Assembly: GCA_013215565.1 (NCBI GenBank)
Contig: JABSQV010000030.1
Location: 1-59,815, forward strand
Length of the DNA: 59,815 nt
Direction of reading: 5' to 3'
Origin: Myxococcales bacterium
Lineage (GTDB): Bacteria; Myxococcota_A; UBA9160; SZUA-336
Made by a program: the position numbers and the translations under genes. The notes under the pieces were generated by a model. It saw only the letters and a list, made by a program, of their open reading frames with translations. It was not told the DNA's origin and searched no databases. Of this stretch, positions 42,389-51,432 are shown piece by piece (position 1 is the first letter of the stretch; every line of letters starts with the position of its first letter).

Positions 42389-43429
42389 CTAGGAAGGATC
42401 GCGGCGGCCTGACCGCCCGCGCTGGTAGCGGTTTACAGCGTTCGTGTGCTCGCGCAGCGTACGCGAGAACTGATGCGTGCCGTCGCTGCGGGCGACGAAG
42501 TACAGGAACGGAACGTCGGCCGGATCGAGGACCGCCCGGATCGCATCCATGGTGACGCCCGCGATCGGGCCCGGTGGCAGCCCTGCGCGCGTGTAGGTGT
42601 TGTACGGGGTATCGTTGCGCAGGTCGCGATAGCGGATGTTCCCGTCCCACGAACCCTGCGCTGCGACCAGGCCGTAGATCACGGTCGGGTCGGACTGAAG
42701 GCGCATGCCGCGCGCCAGCCGGTTGTGGAAGACACCGGCGATGATCGGCCGTTCTTCGGGGGTTCCGGTTTCCTTCTCGACGATCGACGCGAGCGTCACG
42801 ATTTCGTGGATCGAGAGCTGGGACTGCCGCGCCTGCTGCCGGTCCTGCTCGGTCCAGCTTGAGTGGAACTCCTCGACCATGCGCCGCGCGACCTCTTCGG
42901 CGGGTGTCCCGCGACGGAAACGGTAGGTCTCCGGGTACAGGTAGCCCTCCAGGCGCTCCGTCTCGAGGCCCAGTTCGCGCGCGAACCCGCTGGCCGAGAC
43001 CGTGCGCAGAAACGCGTCCCCGGAGACGATTTCGGCCTCCTCGAGCAGCCGTGCTACCTCGTCGCTGCGCAGACCCGGCGCCACCGTCACGGGATAGGTC
43101 TTCACGTGGCCGGCGACGAGTTGAGCGAGGATCTGGACCGGGGTCTGGGCCGGGGACAGGTCGTACTCGCCGCTCTTGATCTGCCGCTCCTGGCCGAGCA
43201 GCCGGGCGTACCAGACGAGCACGTCGGGTCCGAACAGGGGGCGGCTCGGGAGCAGCCCCTCGCGCTCGAGCTGCCCGGCCACCTCGGCGAGCGAGACGCC
43301 GGCCTCGACCCGGAAGGTGCGCGGGCCCCCGGCCGAATCCGCCGGAATATTCAGGGGGCTCGCGGTCCAGGCGAGGCCCCCGAGGCCGAGCGCCAGCGCG
43401 GCCAGGCCGAGCAGGATGGCCCGTCTCAC
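42389..43429 (-). CDS. mltG: endolytic murein transglycosylase
   Basis: 346 residues from a GTG at 43429 that overlaps the ruvX stop (GTGA). One N-terminal membrane anchor (AILLGLAALALGLGGLAW) precedes a LysM-like part (TFRVEAGVSLAEVAGQLERE) and the YceG domain with the catalytic Glu218 in TLASIVEKETG, then VFHNRLARGMRLQSDPTVIYG (in parts). It cuts nascent glycan strands at the membrane and sets strand length. It is coupled to ruvX upstream. Confidence 0.95.
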   Translation of the reverse strand: MRRAILLGLAALALGLGGLAWTASPLNIPADSAGGPRTFRVEAGVSLAEVAGQLEREGLLPSRPLFGPDVLVWYARLLGQERQIKSGEYDLSPAQTPVQILAQLVAGHVKTYPVTVAPGLRSDEVARLLEEAEIVSGDAFLRTVSASGFARELGLETERLEGYLYPETYRFRRGTPAEEVARRMVEEFHSSWTEQDRQQARQSQLSIHEIVTLASIVEKETGTPEERPIIAGVFHNRLARGMRLQSDPTVIYGLVAAQGSWDGNIRYRDLRNDTPYNTYTRAGLPPGPIAGVTMDAIRAVLDPADVPFLYFVARSDGTHQFSRTLREHTNAVNRYQRGRSGRRDPS

Positions 43430-43845
43430 CGTTCCCGTCTCCGCAGCCAGGTATCGAGCAGCAGGGCGGCCGCAACCGGGTCGAGCCGGCCTTTCTGGCG
43501 GGTGCGCCGGATTCCGGCCTGGTCGAGGGTTCGCATCGCCTGCCGGGTCGTCCAGCGTTCGTCGATGAACTCGAGTGCCATCCCCGTCGCCTCCCTGACT
43601 TCTTCTCCGAAGCGGCGCGCCGCCTTCGCGGCCTCCCCCTCGCGTCCATTCATATGAAGCGGCAATCCGACCACGATCTGTACCACCCCGAAGTCGCTCG
43701 TCAGCTCGCGGATCCGGTCCAGGTGACTCCGGGAGCGGGCGTTCGGCCGCGTGATGGTCTCCAACGGCTGGGCGATCAGGCCGGTTTCGTCACTGATTGC
43801 GACCCCAATTCGCTTCTCGCCATAGTCCAGGCCCAGCGTCCGCAT
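43426..43845 (-). CDS. ruvX: RuvX/YqgF family nuclease
   Basis: 139 residues from the ATG at 43845. The RNase H-like fold shows LGLDYGEKRIGVAISDE with the first catalytic Asp, VVGLPLHMNGREG, FIDERWTTRQA and a late LDPVAAALLL with the last Asp. It acts in 16S rRNA 5'-end maturation and was formerly called a Holliday junction resolvase. It is coupled to mltG and divergent from pgpA across a 128-bp gap that carries a 19-bp palindrome. Confidence 0.94.
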   Translation of the reverse strand: MRTLGLDYGEKRIGVAISDETGLIAQPLETITRPNARSRSHLDRIRELTSDFGVVQIVVGLPLHMNGREGEAAKAARRFGEEVREATGMALEFIDERWTTRQAMRTLDQAGIRRTRQKGRLDPVAAALLLDTWLRRRER

Positions 43846-43873
43846 GGCGCGATCTTAGCGAGCCCGACTCGCG

Positions 43874-43892
43874 AGAACGAAACTTTCGTTCT
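43874..43892. promoter_or_regulatory. perfect 19-bp palindrome between ruvX and pgpA-cinA-thpR-recA
   Basis: AGAACGAAA-C-TTTCGTTCT is an exact inverted repeat with a single central base. It lies 11 bp upstream of the putative pgpA -35 and overlaps the expected -35 position of a ruvX promoter (TAAGAT at 43857-43852 on the minus strand as -10). This is the geometry of a protein operator. It contains GAAC/GTTC half-sites, as some LexA boxes do, but does not match a LexA consensus that I know. Confidence 0.55.
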
Positions 43893-43903
43893 ATATTCGC
43901 TTT

Positions 43904-43932
43904 TTGACATGGGAGCCGCCGCCCTCTAGCAT
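43904..43932 (+). promoter_or_regulatory. promoter of the pgpA-cinA-thpR-recA operon
   Basis: A perfect TTGACA (43904-43909), a 17-bp spacer and TAGCAT (43927-43932, 4 of 6) lie 41 bp before the pgpA start. No other good promoter was seen before cinA, thpR or recA, so recA is probably transcribed from here. Confidence 0.6.
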
Positions 43933-43973
43933 GCTCGAAAGCCCCGATTCCTCTCGGAACTATCCGGAACTAA

Positions 43974-44438
43974 ATGAGAAAATTGATTCTCTTCACTGCG
44001 AGCGGGGCCGGCTCGGGCTACGCGCCCCTGGCCCCCGGGACCCTCGGCTCACTGGTCGGGCTCGGACTCTACGCACTGCTCGCCCCGCTGCCGCCTCCGG
44101 CGCTCGCGGGGGCGGCCGCCCTGGTGCTGGTCGCGGGTGTACCGATCGCACACGCGGCCGAGAAGATCTTTGCCACTCGGGACGACCCGCGGATTACCAT
44201 CGACGAGGTAGGGGGGATGCTGGTGTCGCTGGTCTGGCTGCCAGTCCGGGTCGACGTGGCCGTCTGCGGCTTTCTGCTGTTCCGGCTCTTCGACATCTGG
44301 AAGCCGCCGCCGGTGCGTGCGGCGGAGTCGCTTCGCGGCGGGTTCGGGGTGATCGCGGACGACGTCGTGGCCGGGATCTACGCAAATCTGTGTGGACAGC
44401 TGCTGTGGCGTTTCGTCTGGCCGGAGGGCCTCGCATGA
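43974..44438 (+). CDS. pgpA: phosphatidylglycerophosphatase A
   Basis: 154 residues from the ATG at 43974. The family pattern is clear: GSGYAPLAPGTLGSLVGL, ITIDEVGGMLVSL, FLLFRLFDIWKPPPV and GGFGVIADDVVAGIYANL. Several hydrophobic segments place it in the inner membrane. It dephosphorylates phosphatidylglycerophosphate to phosphatidylglycerol, the donor lipid for Lgt. Its stop overlaps cinA as ATGA. Confidence 0.94.
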   Translation: MRKLILFTASGAGSGYAPLAPGTLGSLVGLGLYALLAPLPPPALAGAAALVLVAGVPIAHAAEKIFATRDDPRITIDEVGGMLVSLVWLPVRVDVAVCGFLLFRLFDIWKPPPVRAAESLRGGFGVIADDVVAGIYANLCGQLLWRFVWPEGLA

Positions 44439-45739
44439 GTCGCGACGGGGCATGGATCCTCACCATCGGGGACGAACTGGTCCGCGGCGAGATCACGGAT
44501 TCGAACAAGTCGTTTCTCTCGGAGCGGTTGCTCCGCCTCGACATCGAGTCCACCCGGCACGTGACGGTGGCGGACGATCCGGCCGCGATCGAAGAGGTGC
44601 TGCGCCTCGCGGCCGAACGCGCCCGCGTGGTGCTCGTGACCGGGGGGCTCGGACCGACGAGGGACGATATCACCACCGAGGTCGCGGCTCGTACCTTTGC
44701 CCGTCGGCTCGTCCGCGACCCCGGCGTGCTGGAGCGGATCCAGGGCTACTTCCGTTCGGTGGGTCGAGAGATGACCGAGAACAATGCCAAACAGGCCGAC
44801 CTACCCGAGGGCGCCGAACTCCTGCCCAACGCCCTCGGCACCGCGCCCGGCTTCATGCTCGAGCAGGAAGGGGCGCTGCTCTGCTTCATGCCGGGCGTCC
44901 CGAAAGAGCTCTACCGGATGGTCGACGAAGAACTGCTTCCGCGGCTCGAGGCTCGCCGCCCGCAGACCGGGGTCGTGCGTGCCTCGCTCTGGCGTACCTT
45001 CGGGATCGGCGAGTCGGCGCTCGATCGGGACCTGGAAGACCTCGCTCGCCGCGATCCCTCCACGACGCTCGGGTTTCGCACGCAGTTCCCGGACAATCTG
45101 GTCCGGATTGTCGTGCGCGCGAAGAGCGAGCCGGAAGCTCGGCGCAAGCTGGCCGCGGCTGAGGCAGAGCTGCGGGAACGGCTCGGCCCGCTGCTGGTCG
45201 GCAGCGGAGAGCAGCGGCTCGAGTCGATCACGGGCGAACTGCTCCAGAAAGCCGGCCTCCGCGTGGCCGTGGCCGAGTCGTGTACCGGGGGGCTCATCGC
45301 GAGCCGTCTGACCGACGTGCCGGGGAGTTCGCGCTATCTGCTGGCGGGCTTCGTCGCCTACTCGAACGAGGCCAAGGTACGCGAACTGGGCGTTCGCCCC
45401 GAGGAGCTGGATCGGCACGGGGCGGTCTCGGAGATGGTGGTGCGGCAGATGGCGGAAGGGGCGCGGGAGCGCACCGGAGCCGACCTGGCGATCGCGACGA
45501 CGGGCATCGCGGGGCCCGATGGGGGCAGCGACGAGAAGCCAGTCGGCACCCTCTGGCTGGGGATCGCAGACGCCGCCGGAACCGAAGCGCGCCGCTACCA
45601 GTTGATGCGGGAACGCGGCCGCAACAAAGAACTCGCAACCCAGATCGGACTCGAATGGATCCGGCGCCGCGTGCTCGGGCTCCCGCTGCCGGACGAGACC
45701 TTCCCGCGGCTGCGCGCCGTTTCCGGAGCCGCGCGATGA
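44435..45739 (+). CDS. cinA: CinA family nicotinamide-nucleotide amidase / ADP-ribose pyrophosphatase
   Basis: 434 residues from the ATG at 44435. The N-terminal molybdopterin-binding-like (COG1058) domain shows ILTIGDELVRGEITDSN, LVTGGLGPTRDDITTE and FMPGVPKELYRM. The C-terminal PncC amidase domain (from about 265) shows VAVAESCTGGLIASRLTDVP, FVAYSNEAKVRELGV and ATTGIAGPDGG. It recycles pyridine nucleotides by deamidating NMN. It is in an operon with pgpA, thpR and recA, the cinA-recA link common in bacteria. Confidence 0.95.
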   Translation: MSRDGAWILTIGDELVRGEITDSNKSFLSERLLRLDIESTRHVTVADDPAAIEEVLRLAAERARVVLVTGGLGPTRDDITTEVAARTFARRLVRDPGVLERIQGYFRSVGREMTENNAKQADLPEGAELLPNALGTAPGFMLEQEGALLCFMPGVPKELYRMVDEELLPRLEARRPQTGVVRASLWRTFGIGESALDRDLEDLARRDPSTTLGFRTQFPDNLVRIVVRAKSEPEARRKLAAAEAELRERLGPLLVGSGEQRLESITGELLQKAGLRVAVAESCTGGLIASRLTDVPGSSRYLLAGFVAYSNEAKVRELGVRPEELDRHGAVSEMVVRQMAEGARERTGADLAIATTGIAGPDGGSDEKPVGTLWLGIADAAGTEARRYQLMRERGRNKELATQIGLEWIRRRVLGLPLPDETFPRLRAVSGAAR

Positions 45740-46332
45740 GCGGCAGAGAGTCGGTGCGCGCCTTCTTTGCGGTGGAACTTTCGTCCGCAGCGCGCGCGCA
45801 GGCCGCGGCCGCGATCGAACTCCTGCGGTCCGAGCTTCCGGACCCGGTCCGCTGGGTGCCCGAAGAGAATCTGCATCTCACGCTCAAGTTTCTGGGTGAG
45901 CTCGATCCCGACCGGATTCCAAAACTGGTGCACCTGGCCGCGGCAAAGCTCGTGCGCGAGCACCCGTTCGAAGCCGAGATCGGGGGCCTCGGTGCGTTCC
46001 CGTCGGCGCGGGCCGCCCGGGTGGTCTGGCTCGGCGTGACGCACGGCGCCGGACCGCTCGCGCGTCTGGCCCGGAAACTGGACGCCTCGGCGGGCCGGCT
46101 CGGACTAGAGCGGGAGCGGCGGCCCTACCGCGCACACCTCACGATCGGGCGCCTGCCGACCCCGGAGCGGATTCCGTTCGAGCGGGTCGAGGCTCCGGGA
46201 GGCGCACGCTTTCCGGTCGACGAGGTCGTGCTCTTCGAGAGCCGGCCCTCTTCCGCCGGCAGTCGCTATCGACCCCTGGCCCGCCTGCCCCTCGGGCGGG
46301 CGGATGCTCTGGAACTCGCCCCCTTGGATTAG
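45736..46332 (+). CDS. thpR: RNA 2',3'-cyclic phosphodiesterase
   Basis: 198 residues from the ATG at 45736, overlapping cinA as ATGA. Two HxTx catalytic motifs of the 2H superfamily are present: [12 protein letters not shown] and RAHLTIGRL. The start [10 protein letters not shown] is typical. It opens 2',3'-cyclic phosphates to 2'-phosphates and was earlier called 2'-5' RNA ligase. cinA-thpR-recA is a recurrent order; the physiological substrate is unsettled. Confidence 0.94.
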   Translation: MSGRESVRAFFAVELSSAARAQAAAAIELLRSELPDPVRWVPEENLHLTLKFLGELDPDRIPKLVHLAAAKLVREHPFEAEIGGLGAFPSARAARVVWLGVTHGAGPLARLARKLDASAGRLGLERERRPYRAHLTIGRLPTPERIPFERVEAPGGARFPVDEVVLFESRPSSAGSRYRPLARLPLGRADALELAPLD

Positions 46333-46346
46333 GAGATCTACGAGAA

Positions 46347-47447
46347 ATGGCTCAAAAGAAGGCAGTGGACAGCAAGCGGGATGCGCTCGGGCTTACGGTT
46401 GCTTCGATCGAGAAGCAGTTCGGCAAGGGCTCGATCATGGTTCTCGGCAAGGATGACCTCGATCGCGAGATCCCCGTGATCTCCTCGGGATCGCCCTCGC
46501 TCGACATCGCGCTCGGAGTCGGAGGCTTGCCCAAGGGGCGGGTGATCGAGATCTTTGGCCCCGAATCGTCGGGGAAGACGACCCTGGCTCTGCACGCGGT
46601 GGCGCAGAGTCAGCAACAGGGGGGGGTGGCGGCCTTCATCGACGCGGAACACGCGCTCGATGTTTCCTACGCGACGAAGCTCGGGGTCGACCCGGCAGAG
46701 TTGCTGGTCTCTCAGCCCGACACCGGCGAGCAGGCCCTCGAGATTTCCGACATGCTGGTTCGGTCGGGGGCGGTCGACATCGTCGTCATCGACTCGGTGG
46801 CGGCGCTGGTTCCCCGGGCCGAGATCGAGGGCGAGATGGGAGACACGCACGTGGGTCTCCAGGCCAGGCTCATGAGTCAGGCCCTGCGCAAGCTCACGGG
46901 CAACCTGGCCCGTTCTCAGACCTGCATGATCTTTATCAACCAGGTGCGAATGAAGATCGGGGTCATGTTCGGAAATCCCGAGACCACGTCTGGCGGCAAT
47001 GCCCTCAAGTTCTACGCATCGATCCGGTTGGACGTTCGCCGGATCGGCCAGATCAAGGACGGGACCGTTTCCGTCGGGAACCGGACCCGGGTGAAGGTGG
47101 TCAAGAACAAGTGCGCGCCTCCGTTCCGGCAGGCCGAGTTCGACCTGATGTTCAACCAGGGGATTTCGCGAGAGGGAGACATTCTGGACCTCGCGACCGA
47201 CGCGGGACTGCTCGAGAAGAGCGGGACCTGGTACAGCTTCGAGGAGACCCGGATCGGGCAGGGGAGGGAGAACGCCAAGCGTTTTCTGCGCGAGAATCGC
47301 GACGTGTACGAGCGGATCTCCGAGCTCGTCTATGCCCACGCGGGAATCAAGCGAAAGGTGCCGGTTGCGGATACCACGGCCGGCGCGGCCTCGTCCGTGC
47401 CGGAGGCGGCCGACCTCAAGCCGGAGGACGCCGACCTCAAGGAATAG
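46347..47447 (+). CDS. recA: recombinase RecA
   Basis: 366 residues from the ATG at 46347, 14 bp after thpR with AGGAGA upstream. Walker A is [13 protein letters not shown], the L1/L2 region includes [20 protein letters not shown] and [20 protein letters not shown] (in parts), and the acidic C-terminal tail ends [11 protein letters not shown]. It forms filaments on single-stranded DNA, catalyses strand exchange and triggers LexA self-cleavage. No promoter fits in the short gap, so expression should come from the pgpA promoter or from within thpR. Confidence 0.98.
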   Translation: MAQKKAVDSKRDALGLTVASIEKQFGKGSIMVLGKDDLDREIPVISSGSPSLDIALGVGGLPKGRVIEIFGPESSGKTTLALHAVAQSQQQGGVAAFIDAEHALDVSYATKLGVDPAELLVSQPDTGEQALEISDMLVRSGAVDIVVIDSVAALVPRAEIEGEMGDTHVGLQARLMSQALRKLTGNLARSQTCMIFINQVRMKIGVMFGNPETTSGGNALKFYASIRLDVRRIGQIKDGTVSVGNRTRVKVVKNKCAPPFRQAEFDLMFNQGISREGDILDLATDAGLLEKSGTWYSFEETRIGQGRENAKRFLRENRDVYERISELVYAHAGIKRKVPVADTTAGAASSVPEAADLKPEDADLKE

Positions 47448-47499
47448 GCTCGCTCCGTCGATTCAGCGCCCGGGGACCGTACTTCGCCCCGGGGGAAGC

Positions 47500-48684
47500 G
47501 TGGAACTGAACGAGATTCTCCGCGTCGCGATCAAGGGGAGTGCCTCCGACATTCACCTCAAGGCAGGGCTTCCGCCTCTGTTTCGGGTGGACGGAGCGCT
47601 GCTCCCGCTCAAGGACGGTGTGCGCCTGCTCCCGGAGCAACTCGGCACCATCCTGAAGCAACTCACCAACGAACGGCAGCGAGAGTACTTCGAGGGAAGG
47701 CACGAGATCGACCTCGCGTATTCGGTCCCCGGGCTGGGGCGTTTCCGCGTAAATGCGTTCCGACAGCGCGGCACGATCGGGATCGTGTTCCGCGTGATCC
47801 CGTTTGGCGTCAAGACCATCCGGGAACTGAATCTGCCGCCCACGGTCGAGAAGATCGCGATGGAGAACCGCGGGCTCGTGCTGGCCACAGGCACGACCGG
47901 CTCCGGAAAGTCGACGACGCTTGCCGCCATGTTGGACCACATCAACACAAATCGGACCTGTCACGTCATGACCATCGAAGATCCGATCGAGTTTCTGATT
48001 CGAGACAAACGCTCGATCGTGAATCAACGCGAGGTCGGGGTCGATACCTCGAATTTCGCCTCCTCGCTGAGGGCGGCGCTGCGCCAGGATCCGGACGTGA
48101 TCCTGGTCGGCGAGATGCGCGACTTCGAGACCATCGAGACCGCCATCATGGCGGCCGAAACCGGTCATCTGGTCATGTCCACGCTGCACACGCTGGACGC
48201 GACCGAGACGATCTCCCGCATGGTATCGGTGTTTCCGCCGCATCAGCAACAGCAAATCCGGCTCCAGATTTCGGCGACCATCCGGGGAATCATCAGCCAG
48301 CGGCTGGTTCCGCGCGCCGACGGCAAGGGCCGGGTGCCGGCGACCGAGGTCCTCGTGTCGACGGCCCGGATCCGGGAGTGCATCTCGGAGAAGGAGAAGA
48401 CCGGCGAGATCCGGGACGCGATTGCGAACGGCTTCACCACCTACGGGATGCAGACCTTCGACCAGTCGCTCATGTCCCACGTCAAGCGCGGTCTGGTCTC
48501 CTACGAGGAGGCGCTGCGTCACGTGTCCAACCCGGACGACTTCGCACTCCGCTTCAAGGGGGTTGCATCGACCTCAGACGGCACCTGGGACGACTTCGAG
48601 TCGGATTCCGGAGCGGGCGGAACTTCCGAAGAGAAGGAGTCCGCGGATGGAGACGAGGAAGACCTCAAGATCGAGCGCTTCTAG
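47500..48684 (+). CDS. pilT: type IV pilus retraction ATPase (PilT family)
   Basis: 394 residues from a GTG at 47500 with GGGGGAA upstream. The N-terminal PAS-like part has GSASDIHLKAGLPPLFRVDG, followed by Walker A GTTGSGKST, the Asp box TIEDPIEFL, Walker B DPDVILVGEMRDFETIE and the His box TGHLVMSTLHT. AIRNLIRE-type C-terminal residues are not seen; the tail is acidic (SADGDEEDLKIERF), which is closer to PilU-like or variant PilT. It powers pilus retraction, hence twitching or DNA uptake. No pilus structural gene is nearby. Confidence 0.9.
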   Translation: MELNEILRVAIKGSASDIHLKAGLPPLFRVDGALLPLKDGVRLLPEQLGTILKQLTNERQREYFEGRHEIDLAYSVPGLGRFRVNAFRQRGTIGIVFRVIPFGVKTIRELNLPPTVEKIAMENRGLVLATGTTGSGKSTTLAAMLDHINTNRTCHVMTIEDPIEFLIRDKRSIVNQREVGVDTSNFASSLRAALRQDPDVILVGEMRDFETIETAIMAAETGHLVMSTLHTLDATETISRMVSVFPPHQQQQIRLQISATIRGIISQRLVPRADGKGRVPATEVLVSTARIRECISEKEKTGEIRDAIANGFTTYGMQTFDQSLMSHVKRGLVSYEEALRHVSNPDDFALRFKGVASTSDGTWDDFESDSGAGGTSEEKESADGDEEDLKIERF

Positions 48685-48777
48685 CCCGCCCCCGGGTCCC
48701 GCCCTGCAGGCCTCCCGGATTCCTTCTCGTTCCGGCCGCGGTATGCCGGCCGAGGCGGGCTTCGGTATTCTCCCCGC

Positions 48778-51396
48778 GTGACCGGGAACGAGATTCGACG
48801 GAAGTTCCTCGAGTACTTCGAGGAGGCAGGCCACCGCGCAGTGGCATCCGCGTCGCTCGTTCCGCGGGGGGACCCGACGCTTCTGTTCGTCAACGCAGGC
48901 ATGGTTCCCTTCAAGGGAGTCTTCCTCGGGGACGAGCAGCGCGAGTACTCGCGAGCAGTCAGCTGCCAGAAATGCATGCGCGTCTCGGGCAAACACAACG
49001 ACCTCGAGGAGGTCGGCCGCTCGCCCGATCACCAGACCTTCTTCGAAATGCTCGGGAATTTTTCCTTCGGCGACTATTTCAAGAAGGAGGCGATCGGCTA
49101 CGGCTGGGACTTTCTGACGCGGGTGCTCGGCCTTGATCCCGAGGATCTCGTGGTTTCCGTGCACGAACAAGACGACGAGGCCTACGAAGTTTGGCGCGGC
49201 GAGATCGGGCTGGCCCCGGAACGCATCTTCCGGCTCCCCGACAAGGAGAACTTCTGGCAGATGGGAGAGACGGGTCCCTGTGGTCCCTGCTCGGAGATCC
49301 ACAAGATCGTGGACCGCTCGGTCTTCGAGTCGGGCGGAAACCCCTCCGGCGACGGCTACGTGGAACTCTGGAATCTGGTCTTCATGCAGTTCGAGCAGGG
49401 CGCGGACGGGATCCGGAAGCCTCTTCCGAAGCCTTCGATCGACACCGGAATGGGCCTCGAGCGGATTACACGGATGCTCCAGGGCGTCCCGAGCAACTAC
49501 GACACCGATCTCTTCCGTCCGATGCTGGACCGGATCGCCGAACTGTCCGGAGTCCCGCTGGGGAAGAGCGAGGCGAGCGATCTGTCGATCCGGGTGGCGG
49601 CCGACCACGTGCGCGCGTGCACGTTCCTGATCGGCGACGGCGTACTGCCGCTCAACGAGGGCCGCGGCTATGTGCTGCGCCGCGTGTTGCGGCGGGCCGC
49701 GCGTCACGGCGTACTGCTGGGGCTCGAAGAGCCCTTCCTCTACGAGGTGGCCGGAACTGTGATCGACGAGGCCGGTGCCGCCTACCCGGAACTGCGCGAG
49801 CGGCGAGCCTTCATTCAGGACACCGTGCGCCGGGAAGAGGAACGCTTCCTTCGAACGCTCGGCCGCGGACTTCAGTTGATCGAAGCGGAGGTCGAGCGGG
49901 CCCGGCGCGAAAAGCGCGCCCGTCTCTCGGGTGACGTCGTCTTCAAGCTGTACGACACCTTCGGTTTTCCGACCGATCTGACCCACGACATTCTGAGCGG
50001 GCACGGTCTCGAGTACGACCGGGATGGCTTCGATGCCAGGATGCGCGAACAGTCCGAGCGGGCCCGCGCGGCCTGGAAGGGTGCCGAGGGCTCGGCCGAC
50101 CTCCAGCGCTACCGGGAACTCGCGGCGGGAACTCCGACGGAGTTCACGGGTTACGACAAGCTCGAAGACCGGGCGCGCCTGGTGGGCCTGCTGCGTGAGG
50201 GCCAGGAGGTCACCCGAGCCGTAGAGGGAGACGTGCTCGAACTGGTCGTCGACAGGACGCCCTTCTACGCCGAGAGCGGGGGCCAGGTCGGAGACGCCGG
50301 GACCGTCGAGGGGCCCGAGGGAACCTTCGTGGTCGAGGATACCCAGAGACCCGTCGAGGGTCTCGTCGTCCATGCCGGGCACGTCTCGCTCGGGACCCTG
50401 CAGGTGGGAGAAGAGCTTCGTCTGGCGGTGGACCCGGCCGCGCGCGCGGCCAGCGTCCGGAATCACTCCGGCACCCACCTGCTGCAGTGGGCGCTGCGCG
50501 CGGTACTCGGACCGCAGGTCGCGCAGGCCGGCTCGTTGGTGGCACCCGATCGTCTCCGCTTCGACTTCACGCACGATGACCCGCTGAGCGACGAAGAACT
50601 CCGGAAGATCGAAGACATCGTCAACGGGCTGGTCTTCGAGAACCTGGATTCCCGCATCGACCACAAGCCGTATCGCGAGGCGATCGAGGAAGGGGCGATC
50701 GCGATGTTCGACGAAAAGTACGGCGATGAGGTGAGGGTGGTACGTTTCGGCCCCTCCATCGAACTCTGCGGCGGAACCCACGCGCGCGCGACGGGCGACA
50801 TCGGCTGCTTTCGCATCGTCTCGCAGTCGGCGATTGGCGCGGGAGTCCGTCGGATCGAGGCGCAGACCGGATTCGGTGTGCTCGAACACGCGCGGGAAGA
50901 GGCCGGGTTGCTGCGGGAGGTTTCGGCCCTGCTCCGTTCCGCGCCGGCCGAGACGCCGGAGCGGGTGCGGCGCCTGCTCGAGGAGCGGCGGGCGCTCGAG
51001 GGCGAGATCGAGCAACTCCGGGCCAGGCTCCGGCGCGGCGGCAGCGCGGATCCGTTTCAGTCCGCGCGCGAAGTCGGGGGTGTACGGCTGATCGCGACCG
51101 AGGTTCCGGACGCGAATCCGAAGGAACTTCGCGCGATGGTCGACGACCTCAGGCAGCGCCTCAAGTCGGGGCTGGTCTTTCTGGCGACGGAGCAAAACCA
51201 GAAGACGGCGTTTGCGCTCGGCGTCACGCCGGACCTGGTTGAGCGCTTCCGGGCGGGTGATCTCGTCCGCCAGGTGGCCGAGCACGTCGGGGGGTCGGGC
51301 GGAGGCCGTCCGGACTTCGCGCAGGGCGGCGCGCCGGACCGGAAGGCCGCGGCTGCCGCGATCGAACGCGTCACCGAACTGGTGAGCGGTCTCTAG
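48778..51396 (+). CDS. alaS: alanine--tRNA ligase
   Basis: 872 residues from a GTG at 48778. Class II catalytic motifs lie in the N-terminus (FLEYFEEAGHRAVASASLVP, FFEMLGNFSFGDYFKKEAI, GLERITRMLQG). The editing domain has the zinc set NHSGTHLLQWALR and CGGTHARATGDIG, and the C-Ala domain ends with GGRPDFAQGGAPD. All expected parts are intact. It charges tRNA-Ala and clears Ser/Gly mischarging. Confidence 0.98.
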   Translation: MTGNEIRRKFLEYFEEAGHRAVASASLVPRGDPTLLFVNAGMVPFKGVFLGDEQREYSRAVSCQKCMRVSGKHNDLEEVGRSPDHQTFFEMLGNFSFGDYFKKEAIGYGWDFLTRVLGLDPEDLVVSVHEQDDEAYEVWRGEIGLAPERIFRLPDKENFWQMGETGPCGPCSEIHKIVDRSVFESGGNPSGDGYVELWNLVFMQFEQGADGIRKPLPKPSIDTGMGLERITRMLQGVPSNYDTDLFRPMLDRIAELSGVPLGKSEASDLSIRVAADHVRACTFLIGDGVLPLNEGRGYVLRRVLRRAARHGVLLGLEEPFLYEVAGTVIDEAGAAYPELRERRAFIQDTVRREEERFLRTLGRGLQLIEAEVERARREKRARLSGDVVFKLYDTFGFPTDLTHDILSGHGLEYDRDGFDARMREQSERARAAWKGAEGSADLQRYRELAAGTPTEFTGYDKLEDRARLVGLLREGQEVTRAVEGDVLELVVDRTPFYAESGGQVGDAGTVEGPEGTFVVEDTQRPVEGLVVHAGHVSLGTLQVGEELRLAVDPAARAASVRNHSGTHLLQWALRAVLGPQVAQAGSLVAPDRLRFDFTHDDPLSDEELRKIEDIVNGLVFENLDSRIDHKPYREAIEEGAIAMFDEKYGDEVRVVRFGPSIELCGGTHARATGDIGCFRIVSQSAIGAGVRRIEAQTGFGVLEHAREEAGLLREVSALLRSAPAETPERVRRLLEERRALEGEIEQLRARLRRGGSADPFQSAREVGGVRLIATEVPDANPKELRAMVDDLRQRLKSGLVFLATEQNQKTAFALGVTPDLVERFRAGDLVRQVAEHVGGSGGGRPDFAQGGAPDRKAAAAAIERVTELVSGL

Positions 51397-51407
51397 GAAG
51401 TGCCCCG

Positions 51408-51423
51408 ACCCCCTCCAGGGGGT
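51408..51423. terminator. possible bidirectional terminator between alaS and bamD
   Basis: ACCCCC-TCCA-GGGGGT is a perfect 6-bp stem with a 4-nt loop between two convergent genes. No T-run follows on either strand, so it may only slow polymerase or protect 3' ends. Confidence 0.4.
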
Positions 51424-51432
51424 GGCGCTGGC

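Noticed and set aside
43874-43892. Calling the palindrome a proven LexA box
   Set aside because: It does not match a LexA consensus I know; kept only as a candidate operator.
48574-51285. 903-codon minus-strand frame over alaS
   Set aside because: It is the shadow of alaS; no family motif and no start signals.
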